Shown one piece after another: positions 1 to 10,128 of a DNA stretch of 64,000 bases. Location: assembly GCF_001956915.1 (NCBI RefSeq), contig NZ_MLJO01000011.1, positions 86,247 through 150,246 on the forward strand. Direction: 5' to 3'. How positions within the stretch are numbered: the stretch's first letter is position 1; each line of letters begins with the position of its first letter. A program made the translations under genes and the position numbers. The notes under the pieces are model-generated. The model saw only the letters and a program-made list of their open reading frames with translations. It did no database searches and was not told the DNA's origin. This DNA is from Intrasporangium flavum (lineage in GTDB: Bacteria; Actinomycetota; Actinomycetes; Actinomycetales; Dermatophilaceae).

Positions 1-879
1 TTCACCTCGAACAACCGCGACGTTCGCCGGTACGGCCTGCGCAAGGTGGTCCGCAACGTCGACCTCGCGGCCGAGCTGGGAGCACAGACGTTCGTCATGT
101 GGGGCGGCCGGGAGGGGGCCGAGTACGACGGCGCCAAGGACCTCAACGCCGCGCTCGACCGCTACCGCGAGGGCATCGACACCGTCGCGGCCTACATCAA
201 GCAGCAGGGCTACGACCTACGGATCGCCTTGGAGCCCAAGCCGAACGAGCCACGCGGCGACATCATCCTGCCGACCGTCGGGCACGCCCTCGGCTTCATC
301 GCCCAGCTCGAGCACGGCGACATCGTCGGGCTCAACCCCGAGGTCGGGCACGAGCAGATGGCCGGGCTCAACTACACGGCCGGGATCGCGCAGGCGCTCT
401 GGGCCGGCAAGCTCTTCCACATCGACCTCAACGGCCAGCGCTCGATCAAGTACGACCAGGACCTCGTCTTCGGCCACGGCGACCTGCTCTCGGCGTTCTT
501 CACCGTCGACCTGCTCGAGAACGGCTTCCCCGGCGGCGGCCCGCGCTACGAGGGTCCGCGCCACTTCGACTACAAGCCCTCGCGCACCGAGGACGTCGAC
601 GGCGTCTGGGCCTCCGCGGCGGCGAACATGAGCACCTACGTCCTGCTCGCCGAGCGGGCCGCGGCCTACCGCGCCGACCCCGAGGTGCAGGCGGCGTTCG
701 CGGCCAGCCGGGTGCTCGAGCTGGCCGAGCCGACGCTTGGCGCGGGCGAGACGCTCACCGACCTCCTCGCCGACCGGTCCGCCTACGAGGACGTCGACGC
801 CGACGCGCTCGCCGAGGCCGGCTACGCGTTCGTCGCGCTCAACCAGCTCGCCGTCGAGCACGCCCTCGGCGCCCGCTGA
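1..879 (+). CDS. xylA: xylose isomerase, 5'-truncated by the window edge
   Basis: Interconverts D-xylose and D-xylulose in the cytoplasm using two divalent metals. The frame is open from base 1, so the true start lies outside; the visible 292 residues are roughly the C-terminal three quarters of a ~390-residue actinobacterial enzyme. Hallmarks read directly: [47 protein letters not shown] and the C-terminal [13 protein letters not shown]. These are the metal- and substrate-binding stretches of the family. No xylB follows; the next gene converges across a strong hairpin. Family assignment is essentially certain; only the start is unknown. Confidence 0.97.
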   Translation, partial: FTSNNRDVRRYGLRKVVRNVDLAAELGAQTFVMWGGREGAEYDGAKDLNAALDRYREGIDTVAAYIKQQGYDLRIALEPKPNEPRGDIILPTVGHALGFIAQLEHGDIVGLNPEVGHEQMAGLNYTAGIAQALWAGKLFHIDLNGQRSIKYDQDLVFGHGDLLSAFFTVDLLENGFPGGGPRYEGPRHFDYKPSRTEDVDGVWASAAANMSTYVLLAERAAAYRADPEVQAAFAASRVLELAEPTLGAGETLTDLLADRSAYEDVDADALAEAGYAFVALNQLAVEHALGAR

Positions 880-892
880 GCAAACCCGCTCT

Positions 893-942
893 CCTCACGC
901 ACTGCTCCCGCGCTGCTCCCGTGGTGGGAGCAGTGCGTGAGG
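893..942. terminator. bidirectional hairpin between xylA and the lipid kinase gene
   Basis: Perfect 17-bp inverted repeat: CCTCACGCACTGCTCCC at 893-909 and its complement at 926-942, with a 16-nt loop. It sits between two convergent genes. There is no clear T-run, which is common for actinobacterial terminators. Confidence 0.75.
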
Positions 943-963
943 GAGTGGTGGGGGAGCTGCTCG

Positions 964-2082
964 TCAGGACTGGCTGACGCGGACCGTCAGGGCGGCCGGG
1001 CGGATCCGCGCGAAGACCTCGGCGGCCTCGCCGATGACGTCGCCGTCGACCTGCAGGGCGATCGGCCGGTCGGCGCGCACCCGGATCTCCTGGCACACCT
1101 TGTGGTCGAGCGTCGGGTGCCCCTTGCGCTGGCGGGTGGCCACCCGCGTCGCCACGGGAACCCAGCCGACGACGCCCTTGGGGGAGGCGATGACGGCGTC
1201 GAGGCGTCCGTCGTCGACCCGGGCGTTCGGCATGAGCACGAGCCCGCCGAGCAGCCGCCCGCAGTTGCCGATGACGACCATCCGGGCCCGGCGGCGGAAC
1301 TCGAGGTCGTCGTCGACCTTGATGCGCACCCGGAACTCCGGCGACACGAGCGACTTCAGGCCCGAGACCATGTACGCCGGCCAGCCGACCTTCTTCTTGA
1401 GGTTCTCGTTCGTCGCGGCCATGATCTCGGCGTCCATGCCGAGGCCGCTCATGACGAGGAAGTGGTGCAGCGGCCGACGGTCCTCGGCGTCGTCGGAGTC
1501 GTCGCCGGACGCGTCCTCGGGCGCCGCGCCGACGAGCACCTCACCGACGTCGATGCGGCGGTTACGGCCGGTCAGGGCCACCTCGAGGGCGTTCTCCAGC
1601 GCCACCGGCAGGTCGAGGTTGCGGGCCAGCAGGTTGCCCGTGCCCGCGGGCAGGATGCCGAGCGGCATCTCGGTGCCGACGAGGGCGTGCGCCACGTTGC
1701 GGACCGTGCCGTCGCCGCCGAGGCTGCACACGAGGTCGACACCCTCACGGACCGCGAGCGCGGCCTGGCCGGCCCCGGTGTCCTCGGGCGTCGTCTCGTA
1801 GAAGACCGGGTCGCCCCAGCCCTGCGCGTGGCAGGCCACGGTGATGCGCTCGCGGACCGAGGGCAGGTCGGTGAACTTCGTCGGGTTGACGACGACGGCG
1901 GCCCGCTTGAGCGGGACCGGGGTGTCGTCGTCGCCGGAGCGGAAGTGGTCGCGCGGGGGTCGGGGGCGGCGACGCAGCGTCGCCGTGGCCTCGGGCGCGA
2001 CACGCGTGAAGACCACGCCACCGACGACCAGGGCCAGGACCACGACCCCGGCGACGATCCACGGCAGGTAGTCCTTGAGCAC
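964..2082 (-). CDS. diacylglycerol kinase-family (YegS/BmrU-type) lipid kinase
   Basis: Predicted to phosphorylate a lipid such as diacylglycerol or sphingosine with ATP at the inner face of the membrane. 372 residues. An N-terminal membrane anchor (about residues 5-27, DYLPWIVAGVVVLALVVGG) is followed by the catalytic domain beginning AAVVVNP. The nucleotide-binding signature SLGGDGTVRNVAHAL and LGILPAGTGNLLARNL are the family's GGDGT and GTGN(D/L)LA motifs. The GTG start at 2082 is chosen because a TACCGT hexamer lies exactly 6 nt upstream (leaderless pattern) and because it begins just before the anchor; the frame stays open further upstream, but only as antisense to the DinB gene. The lipid substrate cannot be told from sequence. 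Confidence 0.88.
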   Translation of the reverse strand: MLKDYLPWIVAGVVVLALVVGGVVFTRVAPEATATLRRRPRPPRDHFRSGDDDTPVPLKRAAVVVNPTKFTDLPSVRERITVACHAQGWGDPVFYETTPEDTGAGQAALAVREGVDLVCSLGGDGTVRNVAHALVGTEMPLGILPAGTGNLLARNLDLPVALENALEVALTGRNRRIDVGEVLVGAAPEDASGDDSDDAEDRRPLHHFLVMSGLGMDAEIMAATNENLKKKVGWPAYMVSGLKSLVSPEFRVRIKVDDDLEFRRRARMVVIGNCGRLLGGLVLMPNARVDDGRLDAVIASPKGVVGWVPVATRVATRQRKGHPTLDHKVCQEIRVRADRPIALQVDGDVIGEAAEVFARIRPAALTVRVSQS

Positions 2083-2088
2083 CAGAGC

Positions 2089-2094
2089 ACGGTA
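2089..2094 (-). promoter_or_regulatory. -10 element TACCGT, leaderless start of lipid kinase gene
   Basis: TACCGT on the minus strand, separated by 6 nt from the GTG at 2082. No convincing -35. Confidence 0.5.
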
Positions 2095-2165
2095 TCGCCC
2101 GACCCCGCTCCGTCCGGAATCCGGTCGGCGGACGGACGCGGGGCACCACCCCCGCACGCCGGCCC

Positions 2166-2171
2166 TAGGCT
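2166..2171 (+). promoter_or_regulatory. -10 element TAGGCT, leaderless start of DinB gene
   Basis: TAGGCT ends 7 nt before the ATG at 2179 with spacer GGCCCGC. The serS promoter at 12670 has the identical hexamer and identical 7-nt spacer. Confidence 0.6.
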
Positions 2172-2178
2172 GGCCCGC

Positions 2179-2748
2179 ATGAGCGAGCCGACGGGCCCCG
2201 GGCCCCTGCGCGTCGAGGATCCCGGTCCCGCCACCCCCGACACCGCCGACTGGACCTGGGTGCTGCGCCAGCCGTGCCCCGACTGCGGCTTCGACCCCTC
2301 GCGGCTCGAGCCCACGGCCGTGCCGGCACTGCTGCGCGACGCGTCGGCCCGGTACGTGTCGGCGCTCGCGCGCCCGCAGGCGCAGACGCGTCCGCGCGAG
2401 GGCGTCTGGTCGCCCGTCGAGTACGCGTGCCACGTGCGCGACGTCTGCGACGTCATGCGCGGCCGGCTCGAGCAGATCCTTGCCGGTGGCGGCGAGGTGG
2501 TCCGGTTCACCGACTGGGACCAGGACGCGACCGCCCTGGAGAAGCAGTACTGGCGCGCCGACCCCGAGGTGCTGCGTGAGGAGCTGCGCACCGCCTTCGA
2601 GGCCGCGGCCGCCGGCTACGAGCGCCCGGACGGCGACGAGTGGGGCTGGCCCGCCGTGCGCAGCAACGGCTCGGAGTTCACGGCCGGCACGCTCGCCGTC
2701 TACTTCGCCCACGACATCCGCCACCACCTCTGGGACGTGAACGCATGA
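2179..2748 (+). CDS. DinB-fold metal-binding protein (DinB_2, mycothiol-dependent enzyme superfamily)
   Basis: 189 residues. The four-helix DinB/YfiT fold carries a His triad that binds a divalent metal; relatives use mycothiol or bacillithiol for thiol transfer or isomerisation. Visible metal-ligand candidates are His in VEYACHVRDV and the C-terminal HDIRHHLWD. An N-terminal WVLRQPCPDCGFDP segment is typical of the actinobacterial subgroup. ATG at 2179 is fixed by the TAGGCT box 7 nt upstream. Its stop overlaps the start of the next gene (ATGA), so the two form an operon. Substrate unknown. Confidence 0.85.
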   Translation: MSEPTGPGPLRVEDPGPATPDTADWTWVLRQPCPDCGFDPSRLEPTAVPALLRDASARYVSALARPQAQTRPREGVWSPVEYACHVRDVCDVMRGRLEQILAGGGEVVRFTDWDQDATALEKQYWRADPEVLREELRTAFEAAAAGYERPDGDEWGWPAVRSNGSEFTAGTLAVYFAHDIRHHLWDVNA

Positions 2749-3827
2749 CGCTGCCGATCGACGTGCCGCTCGCCCTCCCCGACGCCCGCACCCCCGACCC
2801 GCACGACGCCCCCGCCATCCGCTGGGGCGTCCTCGCGCCCGGCGGCATCGCGCACGCCTTCGCCGAGGCCGTCGCGGTCGGCACCGCCTCGGAGGTCGTC
2901 GCCGTCGGCTCGCGCAGCCACGCCCGGGCCCGGGACTTCGCCGACGAGTACGGCATCGGCCGTGCGTACGGCAGCTACGAGGACCTCGTCGCCGACCCCG
3001 ACGTCGACGCCGTCTACGTCGCCTCGCCGCACTCCGAGCACCGGGCCCACGCCCTGCTCGCCGTCGAGGCCGGCAAGCCCGTCCTCGTCGAGAAGGCCTT
3101 CACCCGCAGCGCCGCCGAGGCGCGCGAGGTGCTCGACGCCGCGGCCCGGCGCGACCTGCTCGTCGTCGAGGCGATGTGGAGCCGCTTCCTGCCGCACTAC
3201 GACGTCGTGCGCCACGTCGTCGAGTCCGGTCTCATCGGCGAGGTCGTCGCCGTCTTCGCCGACCACGGGCAGCGGCTCTACCCGGACGGCCCCGAGCGCC
3301 TCTCGCAGCCCGAGCTCGCCGGCGGTGCGCTGCTCGACCTCGGCGTCTACCCCGTGTCGTTCGCCGACGTCGTGCTCGGCGGCGCCCAGCCTCTCGCGTC
3401 CGTCGCGTCCGTCGCGTCCGTCAAGGCGTCGGGCACGCTCACCGACCTCGGCGTCGACGCCACGAGCACCGTCTCCGTGACCAACGCCGCCGGCGCGCAC
3501 GGCGTCCTGTCGTGCACCATGGCCGGAGTCACGCCGTGCACCGCCGTCGTCGCCGGCACCAACGCGCGGCTCGAGCTGTCCGGCGCGTTCTACGGCGCCG
3601 GTTCGACGCTGCGCCTCGTCGGCCGCGACAACGAGGTGCTCGACGAGCGTCCGGGCGGGCTGCCCGAGGACGTGCGCGGGTTCTCCTACGAGGCAGCCGA
3701 GTTCGCTCGTTGCCTCGTCGCCGGCGAGACCGAGTCGCCCCTCATGACGCACGCCGCGACGCTGCGGGTCATGGAGACGATGGACGAGGTGCGCCGCCAG
3801 GTCGGGGTCGTCTACCCGGGGGAGTGA
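2745..3827 (+). CDS. Gfo/Idh/MocA-family NAD(P)-dependent oxidoreductase
   Basis: 360 residues. Predicted cytoplasmic dehydrogenase or reductase of a sugar, polyol or dihydrodiol. The N-terminal Rossmann domain begins WGVLAPGGIAHAFAEAV (nucleotide loop at about residue 30). The catalytic Lys lies in LVEKAFTRS; most relatives have EKP, so the Ala after Lys is a departure. The C-terminal half is the beta-sheet substrate domain. ATG overlaps the stop of the DinB gene by 4 bp. Three in-frame copies of a 9-bp unit (3396-3422) encode SVASVASV. It resembles the shortened paralogue at 27132, which shares the N-terminal RTPDPxDAP motif. Confidence 0.85.
   Translation: MTLPIDVPLALPDARTPDPHDAPAIRWGVLAPGGIAHAFAEAVAVGTASEVVAVGSRSHARARDFADEYGIGRAYGSYEDLVADPDVDAVYVASPHSEHRAHALLAVEAGKPVLVEKAFTRSAAEAREVLDAAARRDLLVVEAMWSRFLPHYDVVRHVVESGLIGEVVAVFADHGQRLYPDGPERLSQPELAGGALLDLGVYPVSFADVVLGGAQPLASVASVASVKASGTLTDLGVDATSTVSVTNAAGAHGVLSCTMAGVTPCTAVVAGTNARLELSGAFYGAGSTLRLVGRDNEVLDERPGGLPEDVRGFSYEAAEFARCLVAGETESPLMTHAATLRVMETMDEVRRQVGVVYPGE
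3396..3422 (+). repeat. three tandem copies of the 9-bp unit GCGTCCGTC inside a coding gene
   Basis: Perfect copies at 3396-3404, 3405-3413 and 3414-3422. The unit length is a multiple of three, so expansion or contraction would keep the oxidoreductase frame. Confidence 0.85.
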
Positions 3828-3912
3828 ACGTCGAGGGTTCGCGAATGCAACCCACCGGGCCTGCCGAGCAGTCATACTGCGGACCGCACATGCTCGAGAC
3901 ACAGGGGTCCGC

Positions 3913-4314
3913 ATGCTCACCGACGACTTCGTCCCGTTCGACCCGGCCATGACCGGCCCGCCGACCGGGTTCTTCCTCTTCTTCGGCCTCGTCGCGGCGC
4001 TCGTCGTCGCCGGCATCGGTTACACGCTCGTCAAGGGGATCTCGCAGTGGCGGGCCGACGAGGCGTCGCCATTGCGCAGCGTCGACGCACTCGTCGTGTC
4101 GCGTCGCACCGACGTGCGCCGGCACACGCGCACGGACGCGCGAGCCACCTCGACGTCCACGTACTACGTGACGTTCGAGGAGGACTCGGGGCAGCGGCGC
4201 GAGCTGCAGGTCAGCGGCTCCGAGTACGGCCAGCTGGCCGAGGGCGACCGGGGCCACCTCATCCACCAGGGCAGCCGCTACAAGGGCTTCACCCGCGCCG
4301 CCGTCCGCGACTGA
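3913..4314 (+). CDS. DUF2500 (YhhM-like) small membrane protein
   Basis: 133 residues. One N-terminal transmembrane segment (GFFLFFGLVAALVVAGIGYT, about residues 19-38) is followed by a soluble domain matching DUF2500: the TYYVTFEEDSGQRRELQV stretch, then YGQLAEGDRGHLIHQGSRYKGF near the end. Function of the family is unknown. The ATG at 3913 has AGGGG 7-8 nt upstream. The next gene converges with only 3 bp between stops, so transcripts must overlap or terminate within the genes. Confidence 0.8.
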   Translation: MLTDDFVPFDPAMTGPPTGFFLFFGLVAALVVAGIGYTLVKGISQWRADEASPLRSVDALVVSRRTDVRRHTRTDARATSTSTYYVTFEEDSGQRRELQVSGSEYGQLAEGDRGHLIHQGSRYKGFTRAAVRD

Positions 4315-4317
4315 GCG

Positions 4318-5751
4318 TCAGGCTCCGAAGTCGTTCGGGTCGCGCCAGGGCCGCTCGAACGGCAGCCGCCACGTGAACGGCGCGACGAGCTGGTGGATCT
4401 GGTTGGGCCCCCACGTGCCCGCCTGGTAGGGCCGCACCGTCGGCGGGTTGTCGAGCAGCGGCTGGCTCACCTCCCAGAGCCGCTCGATGCCCTCGGCCGA
4501 GGTGAACAGGGTGCGGTCGCCGCGGGCCGCGTCGTAGATGAGCCGCTCGTAGGCCTCGAGCACCGAGCCGGCCCAGTGGGTCTCCTGCACCGAGAACTGC
4601 ATCGACAGCTTGTCGAGCTTCATGCCCGGGCCGGGGCGCTTGCCGTAGAACGACAACGACATCCGCGACTTGTCCGCGAGGTCGAAGGTCAGGTGGTCCG
4701 GGCCGTTGTCGCCGACGCCGGAGCCGGCCGGGAACATCGAGCGCGGCGGCTCCTTGAAGGCGATGGAGATGATGCGCGAGCCCTCGGCGAGGCGCTTGCC
4801 GGTGCGCAGGAAGAACGGCACGCCGGCCCAGCGCCAGTTGTCGACGAAGCACTTGAGCGCGACGAACGTCTCGGTGTCGCTGTCGGCCCGGACGCCGGGC
4901 TCGTCGCGGTAGCCGACGTACTGGCCGCGGACGACGTCGTGCGGGTCGATGAGCGCCATCGACCGGAAGACCTTGTTCTTCTCCTCGCTGATGGCGTGCG
5001 GCTCGAGCGAGGTCGGCGGCTCCATCGCCGTGAACGCGAGCACCTGGAACAGGTGGGTCACGACCATGTCGCGGTAGGCGCCGGTGCCCTCGTAGAAGTC
5101 GGCGCGCTGGGACAGGCCGAGCGTCTCGGGCACGTCGATCTGGATGTGGTCGATGTGGTTGCGGTGCCAGATCGGCTCGAAGAGGCCGTTGGCGAACCGG
5201 AAGGCGAGGATGTTCTGGGCCGCCTCCTTGCCGAGGAAGTGGTCGATGCGGAAGATCTGCTCCTCGGCGAACACCTCGTGCAGCTCGGCGTTGAGGGCGC
5301 GGGCGCTCGCGAGGTCGGTGCCGAACGGCTTCTCCATGATGATCCGGCTGCGCTCGACGAGCTTGGCCTCCTCGAGCTGCCGCACGACGGCCAGCGCCGC
5401 CTTCGGGGGCACCGACAGGTAGTGCAACCGCCACGCGTCCGGCCCGAGGATCTCCTCGGACTCCTCGACGGCGGCCCGGATCCCTTGTGGGCCGGCCGAA
5501 CCCGGAACCCAGTGGATGCGGTCGGCGAACTCGCGCAGGTCGTCGTCGGTGACGTCGTGGCTCGAGTGCTCGCGGATCGAGGTGAAGACGAGGTCGAGGA
5601 ACTCGTCGCGGGAGAGGTCGTCGAGGCTGGTGGCGACGACGCGCAGGCCCTCGAGCAGCTGCGTCTCGTGCAGGTGGAGCATGCCGGGGAGCAGCTTGCG
5701 CTTGGCGAGGTCCCCGGTGGCGCCGAACAGGACGACCGTGGTGGCGGGCAT
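4318..5751 (-). CDS. zwf: glucose-6-phosphate 1-dehydrogenase
   Basis: Oxidises glucose 6-phosphate to 6-phosphogluconolactone with NADP+, the entry to the pentose phosphate and Entner-Doudoroff routes. 477 residues. Nucleotide-binding VLFGATGDLAKRKLLP is at residues 7-22; the active site RIDHFLGKEAAQN carries the catalytic His and Lys. The ATG at 5751 gives the usual N-terminus starting just before the Rossmann strand; a TTG 18 bp upstream is in frame but less likely. No tkt, tal, opcA or pgl is adjacent, unlike the main actinobacterial zwf cluster, so this may be a second copy. Confidence 0.95.
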   Translation of the reverse strand: MPATTVVLFGATGDLAKRKLLPGMLHLHETQLLEGLRVVATSLDDLSRDEFLDLVFTSIREHSSHDVTDDDLREFADRIHWVPGSAGPQGIRAAVEESEEILGPDAWRLHYLSVPPKAALAVVRQLEEAKLVERSRIIMEKPFGTDLASARALNAELHEVFAEEQIFRIDHFLGKEAAQNILAFRFANGLFEPIWHRNHIDHIQIDVPETLGLSQRADFYEGTGAYRDMVVTHLFQVLAFTAMEPPTSLEPHAISEEKNKVFRSMALIDPHDVVRGQYVGYRDEPGVRADSDTETFVALKCFVDNWRWAGVPFFLRTGKRLAEGSRIISIAFKEPPRSMFPAGSGVGDNGPDHLTFDLADKSRMSLSFYGKRPGPGMKLDKLSMQFSVQETHWAGSVLEAYERLIYDAARGDRTLFTSAEGIERLWEVSQPLLDNPPTVRPYQAGTWGPNQIHQLVAPFTWRLPFERPWRDPNDFGA

Positions 5752-5836
5752 GTCCTCAGCGTGGCGCAAATCCGGCCCCAGCGGGAGGGGACGGGGCGGG
5801 TGCCGCGAACCGGGGGCGCCCGAGGAGGCGGGGGCC

Positions 5837-5842
5837 TACCCT
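5837..5842 (+). promoter_or_regulatory. -10 element TACCCT, leaderless start of GlsB-like gene
   Basis: TACCCT is separated from the ATG at 5849 by the 6-nt spacer CGAACC. No ribosome binding site fits between them. Confidence 0.6.
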
Positions 5843-5848
5843 CGAACC

Positions 5849-6112
5849 ATGCTCATCATCGCCATCATCCTCTTCGGAATGCTGGTCGGCGCAGCGGCGC
5901 AGCTCATCCTCGGCAAGGGCTCCACGGGCATCGACTGGACGATGGCAATCGTGGCCGGCCTCGTCGGCTCGTTCGTCGGCGGCCTGCTCGCGAGCCTCCT
6001 GTCGGGCGACGGGCTCGAGCTGCGCCCGAGCGGCATCATCGGCTCCGTCGTCGGCGCCCTCGTCGTGACCGCGGCCTGGCGCTGGAGCCGGGGCCGCAGC
6101 GTCACCCGCTGA
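5849..6112 (+). CDS. GlsB/YeaQ/YmgE-family stress-associated membrane protein
   Basis: 87 residues, almost entirely membrane-embedded with three hydrophobic segments. The family signature is the Gly-rich GMLVGAAAQLILG near the N-terminus and a central IVAGLVGSFVGGLLAS. Family members are small inner-membrane proteins associated with general stress responses; biochemical role unknown. The start is set by the TACCCT box 6 nt upstream. Confidence 0.85.
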   Translation: MLIIAIILFGMLVGAAAQLILGKGSTGIDWTMAIVAGLVGSFVGGLLASLLSGDGLELRPSGIIGSVVGALVVTAAWRWSRGRSVTR

Positions 6113-6133
6113 CGACCCCGGCGCGCCCGGCGG

Positions 6134-7804
<1,671 letters not shown>

Positions 7805-7865
7805 GAGCGAGGTCCTTGACGGTCGGCAGGGCCCCGCCGGGGACGGACGCGTCAGGCGTCGGACG

Positions 7866-7892
7866 TCAGCCGGGCGGGCGGGCTCGAGGCAT
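7866..7892 (-). CDS. putative 8-codon leader peptide upstream of the ABC-F gene
   Basis: ATG at 7892 followed by seven codons and TGA encodes MPRARPPG, within the predicted transcript leader of the ABC-F gene. Pro-rich nascent chains are slow to translate, and ABC-F genes in several bacteria are controlled by ribosome stalling on leader peptides. GC-rich hairpin sequence (CCCCGGCGGGG on the minus strand) follows before the gene. Existence as a translated peptide is inference. Confidence 0.4.
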   Translation of the reverse strand: MPRARPPG

Positions 7893-7914
7893 CAGGAGAT
7901 CCACACGGGACGAG

Positions 7915-7943
7915 ACCCTAGGGGCGCCGGCGCGCGGCGTCCA
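7915..7943 (-). promoter_or_regulatory. promoter of the ABC-F gene
   Basis: On the minus strand TGGACG (7943-7938), a 17-bp spacer and TAGGGT (7920-7915). Start of transcription would fall near 7907, giving a leader of about 100 nt. Confidence 0.5.
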
Positions 7944-7959
7944 TCCATTTTCCCGCCGG

Positions 7960-8691
7960 TCAGACGAGCCCGGCCTCGTGCACCGTGATCGCGACCTGGA
8001 CGCGGTTGAGGCCGCCGAGCTTCTCGAGCACCTTCGACACGTGCGCCTTGACCGTGGGTACCGACAGGTACAGCTCGCGCGAGATCTCGGCGTTCGACAG
8101 CCCGCGACCCACCGCGACGGCCACCTCGCGCTCGCGGTCGGTCAGGAGGGCAAGCCGTCCCAGCGCGGCTGTGCGGCGGGCCTCGCCGGCGTCGGGGTCC
8201 GGGTCGGCCGCGACGCGGGCCATGAGCGCCGCCGCGACGCTCGGGGACAGGATCGGCTCGCCGGCCGCGACGAGCCGGACCGCCTCGACGAGCCGACGCG
8301 GCTCGGTGTCCTTGAGCAGGAAGCCGCTGGCGCCCGCGCGCAGCGCCTGCACGACCATGTCGTCGGCGTCGAACGTCGTCAGCACGATGACGCGCGGGGC
8401 GGCGCCGGCGCCGGTGGCGGCGGCGGCATCTGCGGTGTCGAGGAGGCGGCGGGTCGTCTCGAGCCCGTCGCGGCGCGGCATCCGGATGTCCATGAGGACG
8501 ACGTCGGGGCGGTGCTCGCGCACGACGGCCTCGCCGTCGATGCCGTCGCCGGCCTCGGCCACGACCTCGACGTCGGGTGCGCCGCCGAGGATCATCCGCA
8601 GCCCGGCCCGCACGAGCGCGTCGTCGTCGACGATGACGACGCGGGTCGCCGCATCCTGCCCCGAGCTCTCGACCCCCGTCACGACGCCCAC
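7960..8691 (-). CDS. NarL/LuxR-family two-component response regulator
   Basis: 243 residues: receiver domain at about 17-135 and a C-terminal LuxR helix-turn-helix ([19 protein letters not shown] through [14 protein letters not shown]). The phospho-acceptor is Asp68 in VLMDIRMP; the acidic pair DDD and the Lys in FLLKDTEP complete the receiver site. It overlaps the upstream kinase gene by 13 bp, so the pair is co-translated. The likely target is the divergent ABC-2 exporter, whose promoter region contains a 24-bp dyad (10028-10051). Confidence 0.93.
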   Translation of the reverse strand: MGVVTGVESSGQDAATRVVIVDDDALVRAGLRMILGGAPDVEVVAEAGDGIDGEAVVREHRPDVVLMDIRMPRRDGLETTRRLLDTADAAAATGAGAAPRVIVLTTFDADDMVVQALRAGASGFLLKDTEPRRLVEAVRLVAAGEPILSPSVAAALMARVAADPDPDAGEARRTAALGRLALLTDREREVAVAVGRGLSNAEISRELYLSVPTVKAHVSKVLEKLGGLNRVQVAITVHEAGLV

Positions 8692-9950
8692 GGTAGCCGG
8701 GCCGCGACGACGAAGTCCCCCCGCCGGTCGGGGCCGTAGGTCAGCTCTCCGCCGGAGAGCACGGCGCGCTCGGTGAGCCCGAGGAGCCCCAGGCCGCTGC
8801 CGGTCACTCCGGCCGCGGACCCGTCACCGCCGGCCGGGGCGCCGACCGTGGCCCCGGCCGGGGTGCGGACGGTGACGTCGACCCGCCCCGCCCCCTCGGC
8901 GGTGGCCACGACCGCGAGGGTCACCGTGGCGCGTCGGCCCGGGGCGTGCTTGCGGGCGTTCGTCAGGCTCTCCTGGACGATCCGGTAGGCGTTGCGCGAC
9001 ACCCGGTCCGGGACCGCCGCGGCGTTGCCGGACTGCTCGAGCACGACGTCGGTCCCGGCGGCCCGCGCCTCGGCGACGAGCTCCTCGACGTCGTGGAGCG
9101 TCGGCTGCGGCCGCTCCGGCACCGACGCGTCCGGAACCTTCTGCGCGTCAGGAGAACCCGCTGCGTCGGGCCTGCTCGGCAGTGGCACGTCGCGGAGCAC
9201 GCCGAGCACGTCGCGCAGCTCGGACAGCGCCTGGTTGGCGCTCGAGCGGATGACCTCCGCCGTGGCGGTGACCTCCTCGCGGCTCAGGTCGTCGCGGTAG
9301 GCCAGGGCGCCGGAGTGCATGGCCACCAGGGAGATCCGGTGGGCGAGCACGTCGTGCATCTCGCGGGCGATGCGCGTGCGCTCGGCGACGCGGGCCTGGG
9401 CGACGCGCATCGCCTGCTCGCGCTCGGCCGTGAGGGCGCGCTCGTGCAGCGCGGCGACGAAGGCCCGGCGCTCGCCGATGGCCCACCCGCTCGCGAGGCT
9501 GGCCGCCAGGATGAGCACCGAGATGACGATCCCCGACACGCTGGCCGCCGAGTCCTCGGTGGGGTAGAGCAGCGCGTTGACGAACCCGGCCCCGAGGAAG
9601 GGCACCGCCACCGCCGCGAGCTCGCGCCAGCGCCGACGCGTCGCCAGCGACACGAGCGCGAGGATGCTCGCGCCGACGGCGGCCATGGACACCGCCGACG
9701 CCAGCGCGGTGACCCACGCGACCGTCCGTGGGTACCGCCGCCGCCAGAGCAGCAGCACGGCACAGGCGAGGCCGACGGCGGCGTCGACGAGCAGCCAGTC
9801 CTTGCCGAGGGTCGGCTCGACGCCGCGGTGGTCGAGCTGGGCCTGGACCGAGCCCCACAGGGCCGCCCCGAAGAGCACGGCGACGGAGACGCGCCACACC
9901 TCGCCCCAGACGTGGCCGCGTCGGGTGCGGGCGATCCGGGGCAGTGGCAC
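8679..9950 (-). CDS. sensor histidine kinase (HisKA_3/DesK-like)
   Basis: 423 residues. Four or so N-terminal transmembrane segments (about residues 15-165) with little extracytoplasmic sequence, then a dimerisation/phospho-acceptor helix [20 protein letters not shown] with His199, and an ATPase domain with the N-box [15 protein letters not shown] and G-box [13 protein letters not shown]. The lack of a large external domain suggests sensing in or at the membrane, as in kinases that watch cell-envelope stress or peptide antibiotics beside ABC-2 exporters. GTG at 9950 is fixed by TACGCT 7 nt upstream. Confidence 0.92.
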   Translation of the reverse strand: MPLPRIARTRRGHVWGEVWRVSVAVLFGAALWGSVQAQLDHRGVEPTLGKDWLLVDAAVGLACAVLLLWRRRYPRTVAWVTALASAVSMAAVGASILALVSLATRRRWRELAAVAVPFLGAGFVNALLYPTEDSAASVSGIVISVLILAASLASGWAIGERRAFVAALHERALTAEREQAMRVAQARVAERTRIAREMHDVLAHRISLVAMHSGALAYRDDLSREEVTATAEVIRSSANQALSELRDVLGVLRDVPLPSRPDAAGSPDAQKVPDASVPERPQPTLHDVEELVAEARAAGTDVVLEQSGNAAAVPDRVSRNAYRIVQESLTNARKHAPGRRATVTLAVVATAEGAGRVDVTVRTPAGATVGAPAGGDGSAAGVTGSGLGLLGLTERAVLSGGELTYGPDRRGDFVVAARLPWAS

Positions 9951-9957
9951 GGGGCCC

Positions 9958-9963
9958 AGCGTA
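9958..9963 (-). promoter_or_regulatory. -10 element TACGCT, leaderless start of the sensor kinase gene
   Basis: TACGCT on the minus strand with a 7-nt spacer (GGGCCCC) before the GTG at 9950. Confidence 0.6.
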
Positions 9964-9994
9964 GGCAGCGACCCGCGGCCCCCGCATCCGTCCG

Positions 9995-10074
9995 GGGTAG
10001 GGGTCGGGCAGGGGGCACCCCGAGGTCCGACCCTGACTCCGGTCAGGGTCGACTACGACCTGGGTAGGGGTCGG
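9995..10074 (+). repeat. direct repeat GGGTAGGGGTCGG x2 in the kinase/exporter intergenic region
   Basis: Identical 13-bp copies at 9995-10007 and 10062-10074, start-to-start distance 67 bp, flanking the dyad at 10028-10051. Placement between divergent genes suggests regulator binding or duplicated promoter elements. Confidence 0.6.
10028..10051. promoter_or_regulatory. 24-bp dyad, likely response-regulator operator of the ABC exporter
   Basis: CGACCCTGAC, 4-bp centre TCCG, then the exact complement GTCAGGGTCG. It lies 78 bp before the exporter ATPase start, in the region shared with the kinase gene. NarL-type regulators bind such inverted repeats; the link to the adjacent regulator is inference. 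Confidence 0.6.
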
Positions 10075-10128
10075 AATCAGGCTCATGACCGATGTGCGCG
10101 CCCCCGCCCGCACGTCAGGGTGGAGCCC

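Noticed and set aside
937..2748. 603-codon open frame on the plus strand
   Set aside because: Its first two thirds are antisense to the lipid kinase; only the last 189 codons, the DinB protein from 2179, are credible.
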